From NCBI RefSeq assembly GCF_900101115.1, contig NZ_FNFU01000025.1, positions 1-32,540 of the forward strand: a stretch of 32,540 nucleotides of DNA. Reading direction: 5' to 3'. This stretch comes from Cryobacterium psychrotolerans. Its GTDB lineage: Bacteria; Actinomycetota; Actinomycetes; Actinomycetales; Microbacteriaceae. Shown one piece after another: positions 14,534 to 22,675 of this stretch (position 1 is its first letter; each line of letters starts with the position of its first letter). A program made the position numbers and the translations under genes. The notes beneath the pieces are model-generated. The model had not been told where the DNA came from, made no database searches, and saw only the letters and a list, made by a program, of their open reading frames with translations.

Positions 14534-14705
14534 AGAAGTTGCTGGTGACGAAGGTGGCGAAGCCGAGCACGTAGTCGAAGTCGCCGATGAGGGCCGTAAT
14601 CAGGATCAGGGCCAGCAGGATGCGGGCGACACCGAACATCTTGCGTACCTCGAAGACCCTTCGGCTGAGACCGACGTTCGCTGTCGCATGCTGCCACGCT
14701 ACGCC
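14523..14705 (-). pseudogene. membrane-protein N-terminal fragment (Pr6Pr-like)
   Basis: On the minus strand, an SRRVFEVRKMFGVARILL segment leads into a hydrophobic helix (ALILITALIGDF) and the motif GFATFVTSNFFNYT. The SNFF-x-Y-x-T pattern after a first helix resembles the start of Pr6Pr-family integral membrane proteins. Homology-like sequence stops at about 14523, where it meets the zinc-ribbon fragment, so at least five expected helices are missing. The family call is from memory of the motif and is tentative. Confidence 0.35.
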
Positions 14706-14731
14706 CCTCGGGTGTCGGTCGGGGCCAGGAC

Positions 14732-16348
14732 TCAGTCGAATTCCGCCACCCGCAGGCTGAGCCAGAGGGTGAGCGTGTCGTCCGGACTGGCCAGGTCGAT
14801 GCCGAACAGTTCGGTGGCCCGTCGCAGCCGGTACCGCAGCGTGTTCTGGTGGACGGACAGGCGGGCTGCGGCCTGGGCTGAGTCCCGAGCGCAGTCCAGG
14901 TAGGTGCGCAGCGTGTTCGCGTAGTCGGTGCCCGAACGGGAATCGAGATCCAGGACCTGCCGCGCCTGGGGGGACACCAACCGGGGAGAGTCCCGAAGAA
15001 CCCGGCCGAGTTCGAGGAGGGTGACCCGGCTCCGGACGTCGTGGACGCTCGCCACGGACGTGGAGGTGGACCTCGGCTCGGCGGCGAGCAGCAGGAGAAC
15101 CAAGTCCGCGTCGTGCCGGGAGCGGCTGATCGCTCCGACGCTTGTCACCGGGGAGCCGATGGCTGCGCGGACGATGGCCCGCAGGGCGGCGGCACGGGAG
15201 ACCAGTCGGCGGGCCATCGATTCCACGCCCCCGGGAAAGGTGGCCGCGGTGCCGGTGAAGAGCACGTACACGGTGTCACCGATGGCCACGCACTCCGCTC
15301 CGTGCTGGTGCGCCGCGGAATGGAGCGCGATCAGATCGACCAGCCGAACCATCCTCACCTCGTCCCCGCCGTCGGATGCGAATTCCAGCTGGAAGGCCAC
15401 GACGACAAAGGGACCGGCCTGGTCGAGGCCGAGTTGCCCGAAGACGAGACTCGAGTCCTCGCCACCCTCGAGGAGGCGCCGGAGGAGTTCGGCGCGTTGC
15501 TGCCGGGCCAGGTCTGCCGCGCTGCGGGCGCGGAGCAGGTGCAGGGCCGCGATATCGGCCGCGCGCTCCAACGCGCGCTCGGCATCCGAATCGAGTTGCC
15601 CGCCGGCGTCGACAACCCAGATCGAGCCGAGCGCCTGGCTTCCCGCCCGCACGGCAACGGCGAGGCGGGGCAGCGCCGGCGGCACCCCGTCGATCCGCAC
15701 GGCACCGCCCGAGCGGAAAATGGACGCGTACTGCTCGGCGTTTTCCGGCAGGTCGGGAACCTGGCGGCCGAGGATGCCCTCCTGGCGGTCCCTGTCGATC
15801 GGCTGGCCGGGGAGGGTGGAATAGGCGAGCACCCGTTCCTGGAGGTCTTCGATGGCGGTCGCGCCGCCGGTCATCGCGGCGATCGCATTCGCCAGGGCGA
15901 ACAGGTCGCCGACCGGGGCGGCGGACAAGGAGGTGTCGGCCTCGGCCACCGTGGTGAGCGCGGAGGTGATCAGCGCGTCCAGTTGCCGCCACTCGATCTC
16001 GTCGTCCGTGACGAGCAGGGCGATTCCCTCCGCGTCGGCGACGGCCGCGAGGGTCTCAACGCTGAGCGACAACGCTTTCACCACGACGGCGCCGAACCCC
16101 TGCCGCGCGGCATCGCGGACGGCATCGGTCGAGGCGGGAGCGGAGGGGTGCAGACCGATGCCGAGCAGGATCCCGGTGCGGGGACCGGTCGGCGGCGTCC
16201 AGGGGTCGAAGAGGGTCGGGCTCGCCAACGGCAGCCGCCGCTGGGTGTGGCGGGAGGCGAGCCGGAGCCCCGAGCCGTCGAGAATCTGCAGCAGCTCCGT
16301 GACGGTGAGGCCGGGCGAATCGTGCGGATCGGCTGTGGCTGGCTGCAT
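14732..16348 (-). CDS. PucR-family transcriptional regulator
   Basis: This 538-residue regulator has an N-terminal PucR-type ligand region (about 15-135, LTVTELLQILDGSGLRLAS and following), a central GAF-like/GGDEF-like segment (about 180-430) and a C-terminal HTH_30 domain (about 470-535) with the signature QAAARLSVHQNTLRYRLRRA followed by LFGIDL. PucR/CdaR proteins control purine, amino-acid or sugar-acid catabolism and usually act on the divergent operon. Here that is the racemase/ABC-importer operon beginning at 16450. ATG 16348 has no clear Shine-Dalgarno, so the start may be leaderless or further in. The long plus-strand open frames opposite it are GC-driven shadows. Confidence 0.85.
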   Translation of the reverse strand: MQPATADPHDSPGLTVTELLQILDGSGLRLASRHTQRRLPLASPTLFDPWTPPTGPRTGILLGIGLHPSAPASTDAVRDAARQGFGAVVVKALSLSVETLAAVADAEGIALLVTDDEIEWRQLDALITSALTTVAEADTSLSAAPVGDLFALANAIAAMTGGATAIEDLQERVLAYSTLPGQPIDRDRQEGILGRQVPDLPENAEQYASIFRSGGAVRIDGVPPALPRLAVAVRAGSQALGSIWVVDAGGQLDSDAERALERAADIAALHLLRARSAADLARQQRAELLRRLLEGGEDSSLVFGQLGLDQAGPFVVVAFQLEFASDGGDEVRMVRLVDLIALHSAAHQHGAECVAIGDTVYVLFTGTAATFPGGVESMARRLVSRAAALRAIVRAAIGSPVTSVGAISRSRHDADLVLLLLAAEPRSTSTSVASVHDVRSRVTLLELGRVLRDSPRLVSPQARQVLDLDSRSGTDYANTLRTYLDCARDSAQAAARLSVHQNTLRYRLRRATELFGIDLASPDDTLTLWLSLRVAEFD

Positions 16349-16367
16349 CCGGCCACGCTAGCGTTCT

Positions 16368-16383
16368 TTGTGCTATACGACAA
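16368..16383. promoter_or_regulatory. candidate PucR operator between divergent genes
   Basis: TTGTGCTATACGACAA is an imperfect 16-bp palindrome (TTGT...ACAA with central TATA) in the 101-base region between the PucR gene and the acyltransferase gene. TATACG (16374-16379) could be a plus-strand -10. Symmetry and position suggest an operator; no factor is demonstrated. Confidence 0.35.
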
Positions 16384-16449
16384 CATTCCGGCGGTTTGTT
16401 CGTGCTGGCGGCTAGAGAGCGGTGAGGCCCCGGGCCCCACACTTAACCC

Positions 16450-17316
16450 ATGCTCCTCACCGCCGAAGCCGACCAGCTTGTCCGCCAGGCCCGGAATGCG
16501 GCTGCCCGCGCGGCGACCCTGGCCCGGGTGCAGGTGGTCGACGAGGACGGCATGGAGCGCCTACGCGACATCGCCGGCCTCTTCGTCGCAGTCTGGGGGA
16601 CGTCCCCGTCCGGGGCGCCGCTGCCCGCCGATTTATTGCGCAGCATCAGCCACGCCGGCTGCAACGTCACCGCGGCATACTCGGAGGGCGGCGTGCTGTG
16701 CGGCGCGGCCGTGGCGATCGTCTCGCCGGACAACTCGTCGATGTACTCACTCATTGCGGGGGTCCTGCCCGACGTCGCCGATGTGGGCGTCGGTTTCGCA
16801 CTGAAACAACACCAGCGGGCCTGGGCAGTTGCCAGGGGTCTGGACACCATGACCTGGACCTTCGACCCGCTGGTCAGCCGCAACGCGAGGTTCAACCTGA
16901 CCAAGCTCGGCGCCCACGCGGCCGAGTACGTCCAGGATTTCTACGGCCTGATGGATGACGAGCTGAACGCCAACGACGAGAGCGATCGACTCGTGGCGGT
17001 GTGGCCCTTGACGACGCCGCAGACCATTGCGTGCAGCGATGGACTCCCGATGACGGTCGAGCTGCCCGCGTTCACGGCCGACGACGTTCGATCGACCGGC
17101 CCGGACGGCAACCCGGTTCTCGTCGAAACGGACGGTTCGCTGTGGTGTCGGGTACCGGGCGACATCGTCTCGCTGCGCGGCGTGAACCCTGATGAGGCCA
17201 CCGCATGGCGCGCCTGCGCGCGAGAGATCTTCCGGGCGGCATTCGCCTCCGGGCACACGGCCCGCGGGGTCACCAGGGCCGGTTGGTACCGGCTCGCACC
17301 AGGAGGAGCGCTATGA
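16450..17316 (+). CDS. predicted GNAT-superfamily acyltransferase (COG3375-like)
   Basis: This 288-residue protein resembles the predicted GNAT acetyltransferases that neighbour N-acylamino-acid racemases: an N-terminal helix, LRDIAGLFVAVWG, a substrate segment, GGVLCGAAVAIVSPDN, then SLIAGVLPDVADVGVGFALK and LDTMTWTFDPLVSRNARFN, where the conserved W-T-[FY]-DPL and N-x-N-x-x-K-LG motifs sit. In Geobacillus kaustophilus a GNAT enzyme of such a cluster N-succinylates D-amino acids, so a succinyltransferase role is the best guess. The stop overlaps the next start (ATGA), coupling it to the racemase. ATG 16450 lacks a good Shine-Dalgarno, so the start is somewhat uncertain. Confidence 0.7.
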   Translation: MLLTAEADQLVRQARNAAARAATLARVQVVDEDGMERLRDIAGLFVAVWGTSPSGAPLPADLLRSISHAGCNVTAAYSEGGVLCGAAVAIVSPDNSSMYSLIAGVLPDVADVGVGFALKQHQRAWAVARGLDTMTWTFDPLVSRNARFNLTKLGAHAAEYVQDFYGLMDDELNANDESDRLVAVWPLTTPQTIACSDGLPMTVELPAFTADDVRSTGPDGNPVLVETDGSLWCRVPGDIVSLRGVNPDEATAWRACAREIFRAAFASGHTARGVTRAGWYRLAPGGAL

Positions 17317-18422
17317 GAATCGAAAACATCGAACTTCGCCGGGTAACCCTGCCGCTGGTCACACCCTTCCGCACGTCGTTCGGAACCGCTAACGAGCGGG
17401 AAACGACCCTCGTGCGGGTGGTCACCGCGAACGCGGAGGGCTGGGCCGAATGCGCCGCCGAACCCGATCCGCTGTACAGCTCCGAGTTCCTCGACGGCGC
17501 AGACCTTGTCATCCGCGACCACCTCATCCCTCGGCTGCAGGCGCTCGGCGACCGGCTGACGGCCGAACACGTGGCCACGGCGCTCGCACCTGTCAAGGGG
17601 CACCCCATGTCCAAGGCCGTGCTTGAAACGGCGATCCTCGACGCCCAGCTGAAAGAGACGGGCGTCTCCTTCGGCGGCTACCTCGGGGCCGTCCACGAGC
17701 TCGTGCCGGCCGGAGTATCCGTCGGCATCATGGATTCGATTGACGAAATGCTCGACGCCGTCGAGGAATACCTCGCCGAGGGGTACCTGCGAATCAAGCT
17801 GAAGATCGAACCGGGCTGGGACCTCGTCCCGGTGCGGGCCGTGCGGGAGCGTTTCGGCGACGACATTCTCCTGCAGGTCGACGCGAACACCGCGTACACG
17901 CTGGCGGATGCGCGCCACCTCGCTCGGTTGGATCCCTTTGACCTGCTCCTGATGGAGCAGCCGCTGAAGGAGGACGACATCCTCGGCCACGCCGCCCTCG
18001 CCCGGCTGATCACCACCCCGATCTGCCTCGACGAGTCGATCGAGTCCGCGCGCGACGCCGCGGCGGCGATATCCCTCGGCGCCTGCAGCATCATCAACGT
18101 CAAGCCCGCGCGGGTCGGCGGCTACCTGGAGGCCCGGCGCATCCACGATGTCGCGGCCGCCCACGGAGTGCCGGTCTGGTGCGGAGGTATGCTCGAAACG
18201 GGTATCGGCCGGGCCGCGAATGTCGCCCTTGCCGGACTGCCGAACTTCGTTCTGCCGGGCGACACGTCCGCGTCCAGCCGCTACTACGAACAGGACCTGA
18301 CCGAGCCGTTCGTGCTGGAAAACGGCCACCTCCGGGTGCCGACGGGCCCGGGCATCGGCGTCGACGTGCTGCCGGACGTCCTGGCCGACCTCACCTCGTC
18401 CACGACCAACATCACCTTTTAG
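17313..18422 (+). CDS. N-succinyl/N-acylamino-acid racemase (enolase superfamily)
   Basis: This 369-residue enolase-superfamily enzyme belongs to the MLE subgroup (OSBS/NSAR family). The KxK motif is RIKLKIEPG (Lys162, Lys164), metal ligands are Asp190 (QVDANTAY), Glu215 (LMEQPL) and Asp240 (CLDESIES), and the second catalytic Lys264 lies in NVKPARVGG. Length and residue spacing match actinobacterial N-acylamino-acid racemase almost exactly. The same family makes o-succinylbenzoate in menaquinone synthesis, but no menaquinone genes are near, whereas an acyltransferase and amino-acid importer are, favouring the racemase role. ATG 17313 follows AGGAGGAG (17301-17308) and overlaps the previous stop by four bases. 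It is expected to invert N-acyl-D-amino acids to the L form in the cytoplasm. Confidence 0.85.
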   Translation: MRIENIELRRVTLPLVTPFRTSFGTANERETTLVRVVTANAEGWAECAAEPDPLYSSEFLDGADLVIRDHLIPRLQALGDRLTAEHVATALAPVKGHPMSKAVLETAILDAQLKETGVSFGGYLGAVHELVPAGVSVGIMDSIDEMLDAVEEYLAEGYLRIKLKIEPGWDLVPVRAVRERFGDDILLQVDANTAYTLADARHLARLDPFDLLLMEQPLKEDDILGHAALARLITTPICLDESIESARDAAAAISLGACSIINVKPARVGGYLEARRIHDVAAAHGVPVWCGGMLETGIGRAANVALAGLPNFVLPGDTSASSRYYEQDLTEPFVLENGHLRVPTGPGIGVDVLPDVLADLTSSTTNITF

Positions 18423-18455
18423 CCAGCCCCACCCAACCCAGTCTGGAGATCGCGC

Positions 18456-19388
18456 ATGATCAGCACGAAGCACACCGGGCCCTCGTGGCTCATCCTCGCG
18501 TCCGTCGGCATCGCGGCTGCGCTCGTGCTGACCGGGTGTTCCGGGGGAGGCACCGCTGCCGCTCCCGACGCTGCGCCCGCTGCCGGCGACATCGACAAGG
18601 CAGCCGCCGCGGCGCTCCCGGAGAAGTACACGAAGGCCGGCGTGATCAAGGTCGCATCCGACATCCCCTTCCCGCCGATGGAGATGTTCGACGAGAACCA
18701 GAAGCTCACCGGCTTCGACTACGACCTCGCCCAGGCGTTGGGCGGCAAGCTCGGTGTGCGGATGGAGTTCATGACGCAGGCCTTCGACAGCATCATCCCC
18801 TCGCTGCAGTCCGGCAAGCACGACGTGATCATGTCCGGGATGAACGACACGGCCGAGCGGCAGCAGACGATCGACTTCGTCGACTACCTCCACGCCGGGT
18901 TCTCGATCCTGGTCCCGGCCGGCAACCCGGAGAAGATCACGACGGTCCTCGACCTGTGCGGCCGGGATGTGGCCGTGCAGAAGGCGACCGTGCAGGCCGA
19001 AATCCTGCACGGCTACGACGACGAGTGCACGGCAACCGGCGCCGGGCCGATGAAGATCGCCGAACTGCCGCTCGAGACCGACGTGCAGACGGCCGTCCGC
19101 TCCGGCAAGGCCATCGCCGACGTCGTCGACTCCGCCGTTGCGGCCTACGCCGCCCAGACCGCCGGCGACGGCGAGATGTTCGAGGTCGTGCGCGATCCGT
19201 CGAACCCGGCCGGGTACGACCCGGTGTACACGGGAATCGGCGTGTTGAAGAAGGACTCCGAGCTGAGCCGTGCCCTCCTGCTGGCGCTGGAAGCCGTGAT
19301 CGCCGACGGATCGTATGAGGAGATCCTGGCCAAGTACTCCATGACCGACTACGCCGTTGACGCGGCCGGAATCAACTTGGGTTCGTGA
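18456..19388 (+). CDS. amino-acid ABC transporter substrate-binding lipoprotein
   Basis: This 310-residue lipoprotein has a signal peptide with hydrophobic core ILASVGIAAALVL and lipobox LTGC (Cys28), followed by a flexible Ala/Gly/Pro linker. The mature part is a family-3 periplasmic binding fold for polar amino acids: IKVASDIPFPPMEMFDENQ, TGFDYDLAQALG, FDSIIPSLQSGKHDVIMSGM and YTGIGVLKKDSEL. GGAG (18445-18448) lies seven bases before ATG 18456. It is anchored outside the membrane and delivers a polar amino acid (possibly a D form or N-acyl form, given the racemase) to the permease encoded next. Confidence 0.88.
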   Translation: MISTKHTGPSWLILASVGIAAALVLTGCSGGGTAAAPDAAPAAGDIDKAAAAALPEKYTKAGVIKVASDIPFPPMEMFDENQKLTGFDYDLAQALGGKLGVRMEFMTQAFDSIIPSLQSGKHDVIMSGMNDTAERQQTIDFVDYLHAGFSILVPAGNPEKITTVLDLCGRDVAVQKATVQAEILHGYDDECTATGAGPMKIAELPLETDVQTAVRSGKAIADVVDSAVAAYAAQTAGDGEMFEVVRDPSNPAGYDPVYTGIGVLKKDSELSRALLLALEAVIADGSYEEILAKYSMTDYAVDAAGINLGS

Positions 19389-19392
19389 CCTC

Positions 19393-20367
19393 GTGCAGCA
19401 CAGCGCCCTGACCTCCAGGGACCCGGTCACCCTGGCCGGGGGCGTCGACCCGGATGACATCGTCGCGGTGCCGCTGCGGCATCCGTGGCGCTGGGTCATC
19501 GCGGCGGTTCTCCTGGCGGGCTTCGTCAGCCTCGCCGTGTCGCTGTGGGGGAACCCGAACGTCCATCACCCCACGATCAACGAGTTCATCTTCAGCCCGC
19601 GGATCCTCAGCGGGGTGGTGCTCACCCTCGTGCTCACGGTCGTCGCCATGCTGGTCTCCACCGTGCTTGGCGTGCTGCTGGCGGTCATGCGACTCTCCCA
19701 CAACCCGGTGATGAACGTGCTGGCGTGGCTGTACGTCTGGGTCTTCCGCGGCACCCCGCTGCTGATCCAGATCGTGTTCTGGGGCTACCTGGGGCTGCTG
19801 TACTCGCAGATCTCGCTCGGCATCCCATTCACCGACTTCACGGTGTTCTCGGTGGACACGAACACTCTGATCCCGGCGCTCACGGCCGGACTGCTCGCCC
19901 TCACGCTCAACCAGGCCGCCTACTCGGCCGAGATCGTGCGCGCGGGGATGCTGTCGGTCGACGAAGGCCAGCACGAGGCGGCGTATTCGGTCGGGATGAG
20001 CCCGCTGTTCACCCTGTTCAAGGTCGTGCTCCCGCAGGCCATGCGGGTGATCATCCCGCCGATGGGCAACGAGACCATCTCAATGCTCAAGAACACGTCC
20101 CTGCTCTCCGTTATCGCGGTGCTCGAGCTGTACACGGTGGCTACGCAGATCTCGTCCCAGAGCCTCCGCCAGGTCGAGATGCTCGTCGTCGTCAGCTGCT
20201 GGTACCTGTTCCTCACCTCGGTGCTGTCGATCCCGCAGTACTACCTCGAGCGGCACTTCGGGCGCGGCAACGCGCGCAGCCTGCCGCTCACACCCATCCA
20301 GCGCATCCGGGCGGCAGTGCGCCGGGCCCCGAGTACCCCTGTCAGCGAAAGGTCGGACGCACGGTGA
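19393..20367 (+). CDS. amino-acid ABC transporter permease
   Basis: This 324-residue permease of the polar-amino-acid type (HisMQ-like) has membrane segments at about 33-53, 77-105, 110-140, 160-180 and near the C-terminus, and the EAA loop SAEIVRAGMLSVDEGQHEAA followed by MSPLFTLFKVVLPQAMR, which docks with the ATPase. GTG 19393, four bases after the lipoprotein stop, is the first start in frame outside the preceding gene; no strong Shine-Dalgarno is seen. Its stop overlaps the ATPase start (GTGA). The N-terminal 30 residues before the first helix are longer than usual for the family. Confidence 0.88.
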   Translation: MQHSALTSRDPVTLAGGVDPDDIVAVPLRHPWRWVIAAVLLAGFVSLAVSLWGNPNVHHPTINEFIFSPRILSGVVLTLVLTVVAMLVSTVLGVLLAVMRLSHNPVMNVLAWLYVWVFRGTPLLIQIVFWGYLGLLYSQISLGIPFTDFTVFSVDTNTLIPALTAGLLALTLNQAAYSAEIVRAGMLSVDEGQHEAAYSVGMSPLFTLFKVVLPQAMRVIIPPMGNETISMLKNTSLLSVIAVLELYTVATQISSQSLRQVEMLVVVSCWYLFLTSVLSIPQYYLERHFGRGNARSLPLTPIQRIRAAVRRAPSTPVSERSDAR

Positions 20368-21164
20368 TCGACGTGACAAGTACGACGCAGATGGATGTCC
20401 GCCCTGAGCCGCTGCTCAGCGCCCGCTCGGTGCGGAAGAGTTACGGTGGTGTCGAGGTGCTCAAGGGCGTCTCGCTCACGGTCGACGCCGGCCAGGTCAT
20501 GTGCCTGCTCGGCCCCTCCGGCTCCGGCAAGTCCACGTTCCTGCGCTGCATCAACCACTTGGAGCGCATCGACGGTGGCCGGATCTCCGTCAACGGGGAG
20601 CTCGTCGGCTATGTGCAGCGGCAGGACCGTATCTTCGAGATGAACCCGCGCGAGGTCGCCAGGCAGCGCCGCGGCATCGGCATGGTCTTCCAGCGCTTCA
20701 ACCTGTTCCCGCACATGACCGCCCTGGAGAACATCACGGCGGCGCCGATCGGGATACGGAAGGTCGGGAAACAGAAGGCCAGGGACCGCGGGATGGAACT
20801 GCTCGACCGAGTCGGGCTGGTCAAACTTGCCCACTCGTATCCGGCCCAGATGTCCGGTGGGCAGCAGCAACGCGTCGCGATCGCGCGCGCTCTGGCGATG
20901 GATCCCAAACTGCTTTTGTTCGACGAGCCGACCAGCGCCCTCGACCCCGAGCTCGTTGGCGATGTGCTGGACGTCATGCGAACCCTCGCCGCGGACGGTA
21001 TGACGATGGTGGTCGTCACCCACGAGGTCGGCTTCGCGCGTGGAGCCGCCGACGTCGTCGTGTTCATGGACGCGGGCGTCGTCGTGGAGGCAGGTCCGCC
21101 GTCCAGCGTGCTCGACAATCCGCAGAGTCCGCGCACCAGGGCCTTCCTCGAAAGCGTGATGTAG
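20364..21164 (+). CDS. amino-acid ABC transporter ATP-binding protein
   Basis: This 266-residue ATPase of the GlnQ/HisP type has Walker A GPSGSGKS (50-57), Q-loop FQRFNLFPH, signature MSGGQQQR, Walker B LLLFDEPTSALD and H-loop VVTHE. An insertion around VGYVQRQDRIFEMNPREVA between the first strands and the Q-loop is a known variant in actinobacterial members. GTG 20364 overlaps the permease stop by four bases; the frame is open far upstream as a shadow of the permease. It energises import by the lipoprotein and permease encoded before it. A desuccinylase or deacylase that would finish the amino-acid pathway is not found downstream. Confidence 0.9.
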   Translation: MIDVTSTTQMDVRPEPLLSARSVRKSYGGVEVLKGVSLTVDAGQVMCLLGPSGSGKSTFLRCINHLERIDGGRISVNGELVGYVQRQDRIFEMNPREVARQRRGIGMVFQRFNLFPHMTALENITAAPIGIRKVGKQKARDRGMELLDRVGLVKLAHSYPAQMSGGQQQRVAIARALAMDPKLLLFDEPTSALDPELVGDVLDVMRTLAADGMTMVVVTHEVGFARGAADVVVFMDAGVVVEAGPPSSVLDNPQSPRTRAFLESVM

Positions 21165-21266
21165 CCCGGATTCCTCCATCGACGGATCGGTGGGGGTCGA
21201 CCGTCGCCGCCTCGCGGAGTAGCGTCGGAACAAATCACGGCGGACGCCGGAGGGAGCCGACCAGGC

Positions 21267-21459
21267 ATGTCAGCACTCACGAATTACGGCCGGGCGAGTG
21301 CGGCCACGCCCATGGCCATCCAGAAGTTACTCTCATCGCCTTCTCTGAACCTGCAGGTCACCGCACGAACCCCACACGCGACCCGCGTCGGGGTGACCGG
21401 GCCCTCGATGAACCTGTTCCTCTACAGCGACGGGCTGATGGGACTGCCCCGAGTTCAGC
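21267..21459 (+). pseudogene. 5' fragment resembling Pvc16/DUF4255 protein
   Basis: ATG 21267, about eight to ten bases after a GGAGGGAG-like site, opens a frame starting MSALTNYGRASAATPMAIQ and continuing through VTARTPHATRVGVTG to MNLFLYSDG. The spacing of V-T-x-x-x-P-H and the LNLFLY-like strand resembles the N-terminus of DUF4255/Pvc16-type proteins of contractile injection systems. The frame is cut at 21460 by the end of an IS3 remnant and closes at 21494. No other injection-system gene is in the window, so the assignment is tentative. Confidence 0.35.
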
Positions 21460-21480
21460 TGACTCAAGGGGTTAGTGGTT

Positions 21481-22079
21481 TCAGGCGGCCTTGAGGGCCA
21501 TGTGTATTGTCTCAAACTCGATCGGGGTGAGCTTACCGAGGCGGCGTTGCCGGCGCTTCCGGTGGTAGGTCCGCTCGATCCAGACGACGATCGTGAGGCG
21601 TAGTTCTTCCCGGGTCGCCCACCGCTGCCGATCGAGGACGTTCTTCTGCAGCAGCGCGAAGAACGACTCCATCGCGGCGTTGTCGCCGCACGCGCCGACG
21701 CGTCCCATCGACCCATCGCACACCTCCGTGATCAAGGTGTTGCGACGACCAATTGAATTCAACCGGTGCGGTGTTCGGTGATGTCCGTCAGCCAGAGCTG
21801 GTTCGGGCGTGTCGCCGTGAATTTCCGCTTGACGTGATCGTCGTGGATGGGAGGGCCGGCCTGGTGGAGCTCGTCGGTGATGAACCGGTAGCCGAACGCG
21901 GGGTCGTCCTGGTGCGCGTCCCAGGCGGCGTTGGTGAGGTGCGCGTCGTCCCAGTCGCGTTGGGAGACGGGGTTGCGCTTCTATTGGTAGAACGCTTGCT
22001 TAGAGAAGCGCAACACCCGGCAGGTCACCGTGACGGGGATACCGTCGACGGCCATTTCGAGGACCAGCGGGTACATCAT
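21481..22079 (-). pseudogene. IS3 OrfB transposase, nonsense mutated and internally deleted
   Basis: From ATG 22079 (overlapping the OrfA stop) the frame reads MMYPLVLEMAVDGIPVTVT and reaches SKQAFYQ-stop-KRNPVSQRDW. The stop (TAG at 21983-21981) replaces the Trp usually found there, so a single TGG to TAG change explains it. The frame continues FGYRFITDELH to RPNQLWLTDITEHR (first catalytic Asp). It then breaks near 21770-21745 and resumes in GACGDNAAMESFFALLQKNV (catalytic Glu) to the stop at 21481. About 100 residues with the second catalytic Asp are missing. Inactive. Confidence 0.75.
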
Positions 22080-22357
22080 TTTGGGTTGACGCCCCGGGAC
22101 AGGTAGGCGACAGCGCGGCGCATGACCTCGGCTTCCTGCTCGAGGAGCCGGATGCGTTTCTTCGCATCCCGGAGCTCGGCGGATTCCTTCTCGGTCACGC
22201 CCGGCTTCACGCCCTCTTCGACGTCGGCCCTCTTCAGCCAGTTCGCTAGGCAGGACTCCGAAATCCCGAAGTCCTTCGCGATCTGGTTCAGCGGGGCTTC
22301 GTGCTTCCTGGCCACGGCACCGACGTCGCGGCGGAAGGGTGGGTAGTGCCTGGGCAT
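22076..22357 (-). CDS. IS3-family OrfA
   Basis: This 93-residue helix-turn-helix protein starts MPRHYPPFRRDVGAVARK, continues with a recognition helix region (NQIAKDFGISESCLANWLKR) and ends in a leucine-rich coiled coil (ELRDAKKRIRLLEQEAEVMRRA), the standard IS3 OrfA layout. AAGG lies seven bases before ATG 22357. It appears intact, but its partner OrfB is dead. OrfA alone can bind IS ends and often inhibits transposition. Confidence 0.8.
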   Translation of the reverse strand: MPRHYPPFRRDVGAVARKHEAPLNQIAKDFGISESCLANWLKRADVEEGVKPGVTEKESAELRDAKKRIRLLEQEAEVMRRAVAYLSRGVNPK

Positions 22358-22403
22358 GGTGACATCCTTGCAGCGAAGACGAATCTTCACAGGTCAGGAG
22401 TCA

Positions 22404-22660
22404 ACCAAACCGGGGGCAGTCCCGGCCTCGCCGCGGAGGTCGTGGCCGGCCGCGGCGGCTCGGGCGATCGGGATGGCCATGGCCGTGTCGTCGGTCCGCT
22501 CCCCCGGTTCCCAGAACAGCTGGCCGCCGCCGAACATGTCCACGGCGATCTCGTCGGGCAGCGGCGGCTGGAACTCTTAGCGGGCGCCGAGCGCGTCTCC
22601 GGTGGCCAGGCCGAGCAGCACCCCGGTCGCGCGATCGTTCTGTGCGGACGTGAGCTTCAT
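22404..22660 (-). pseudogene. ADP-ribosylglycohydrolase (DraG-like), 5' fragment with nonsense codon
   Basis: ATG 22660 follows a perfect AAGGAGG with five bases spacing. The peptide MKLTSAQNDRATGVLLGLA continues to GDALGAR-stop-EFQPPLPDE, then ERTDDTAMAIPIARAAA, the metal-binding TDDT motif of ADP-ribosylglycohydrolases. The in-frame TAA (about residue 28) replaces the Tyr expected in the GDALG-x-x-YEF motif. The gene is cut at 22404 by the IS3 element, losing most of the catalytic domain including the distal metal ligands. These enzymes remove ADP-ribose from proteins or nucleotides. Truncated and non-functional. Confidence 0.7.
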
Positions 22661-22675
22661 GTCGGCCTCCTTGGG

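Larger units (their letters stand above)
21460..22403 (-). mobile_element. degenerate IS3-family element
   Basis: The element is bounded by TGACTC (21460-21465) and GAGTCA (22398-22403), with weak further terminal symmetry. It contains orfA and a broken orfB on the minus strand. At 944 bases it is shorter than the usual 1.2-1.5 kb because the central catalytic part of orfB is deleted. It separates a truncated gene on each side (the 21267 fragment and the ADP-ribosylglycohydrolase fragment), so insertion was accompanied or followed by deletion. No target-site duplication is visible. Confidence 0.65.

Noticed and set aside
15041..16804. 587-codon plus-strand open frame opposite the PucR regulator
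   Set aside because: Same reasoning: no recognisable fold, and the minus strand carries a full PucR protein with its HTH motif.
17313..18422. o-succinylbenzoate synthase (menC) for menaquinone
   Set aside because: The family overlaps, but the neighbours are an acyltransferase, an amino-acid importer and a PucR regulator rather than menaquinone genes. OSBS activity is not excluded.
16941..19499. 852-codon open frame on the minus strand opposite the acyltransferase, racemase and binding-protein genes
   Set aside because: Its product is Arg/Gly/His/Asp-rich low-complexity sequence with no motif, while the opposite strand has three genes with clear catalytic or lipobox motifs and ribosome binding sites. 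It is a GC-driven shadow.
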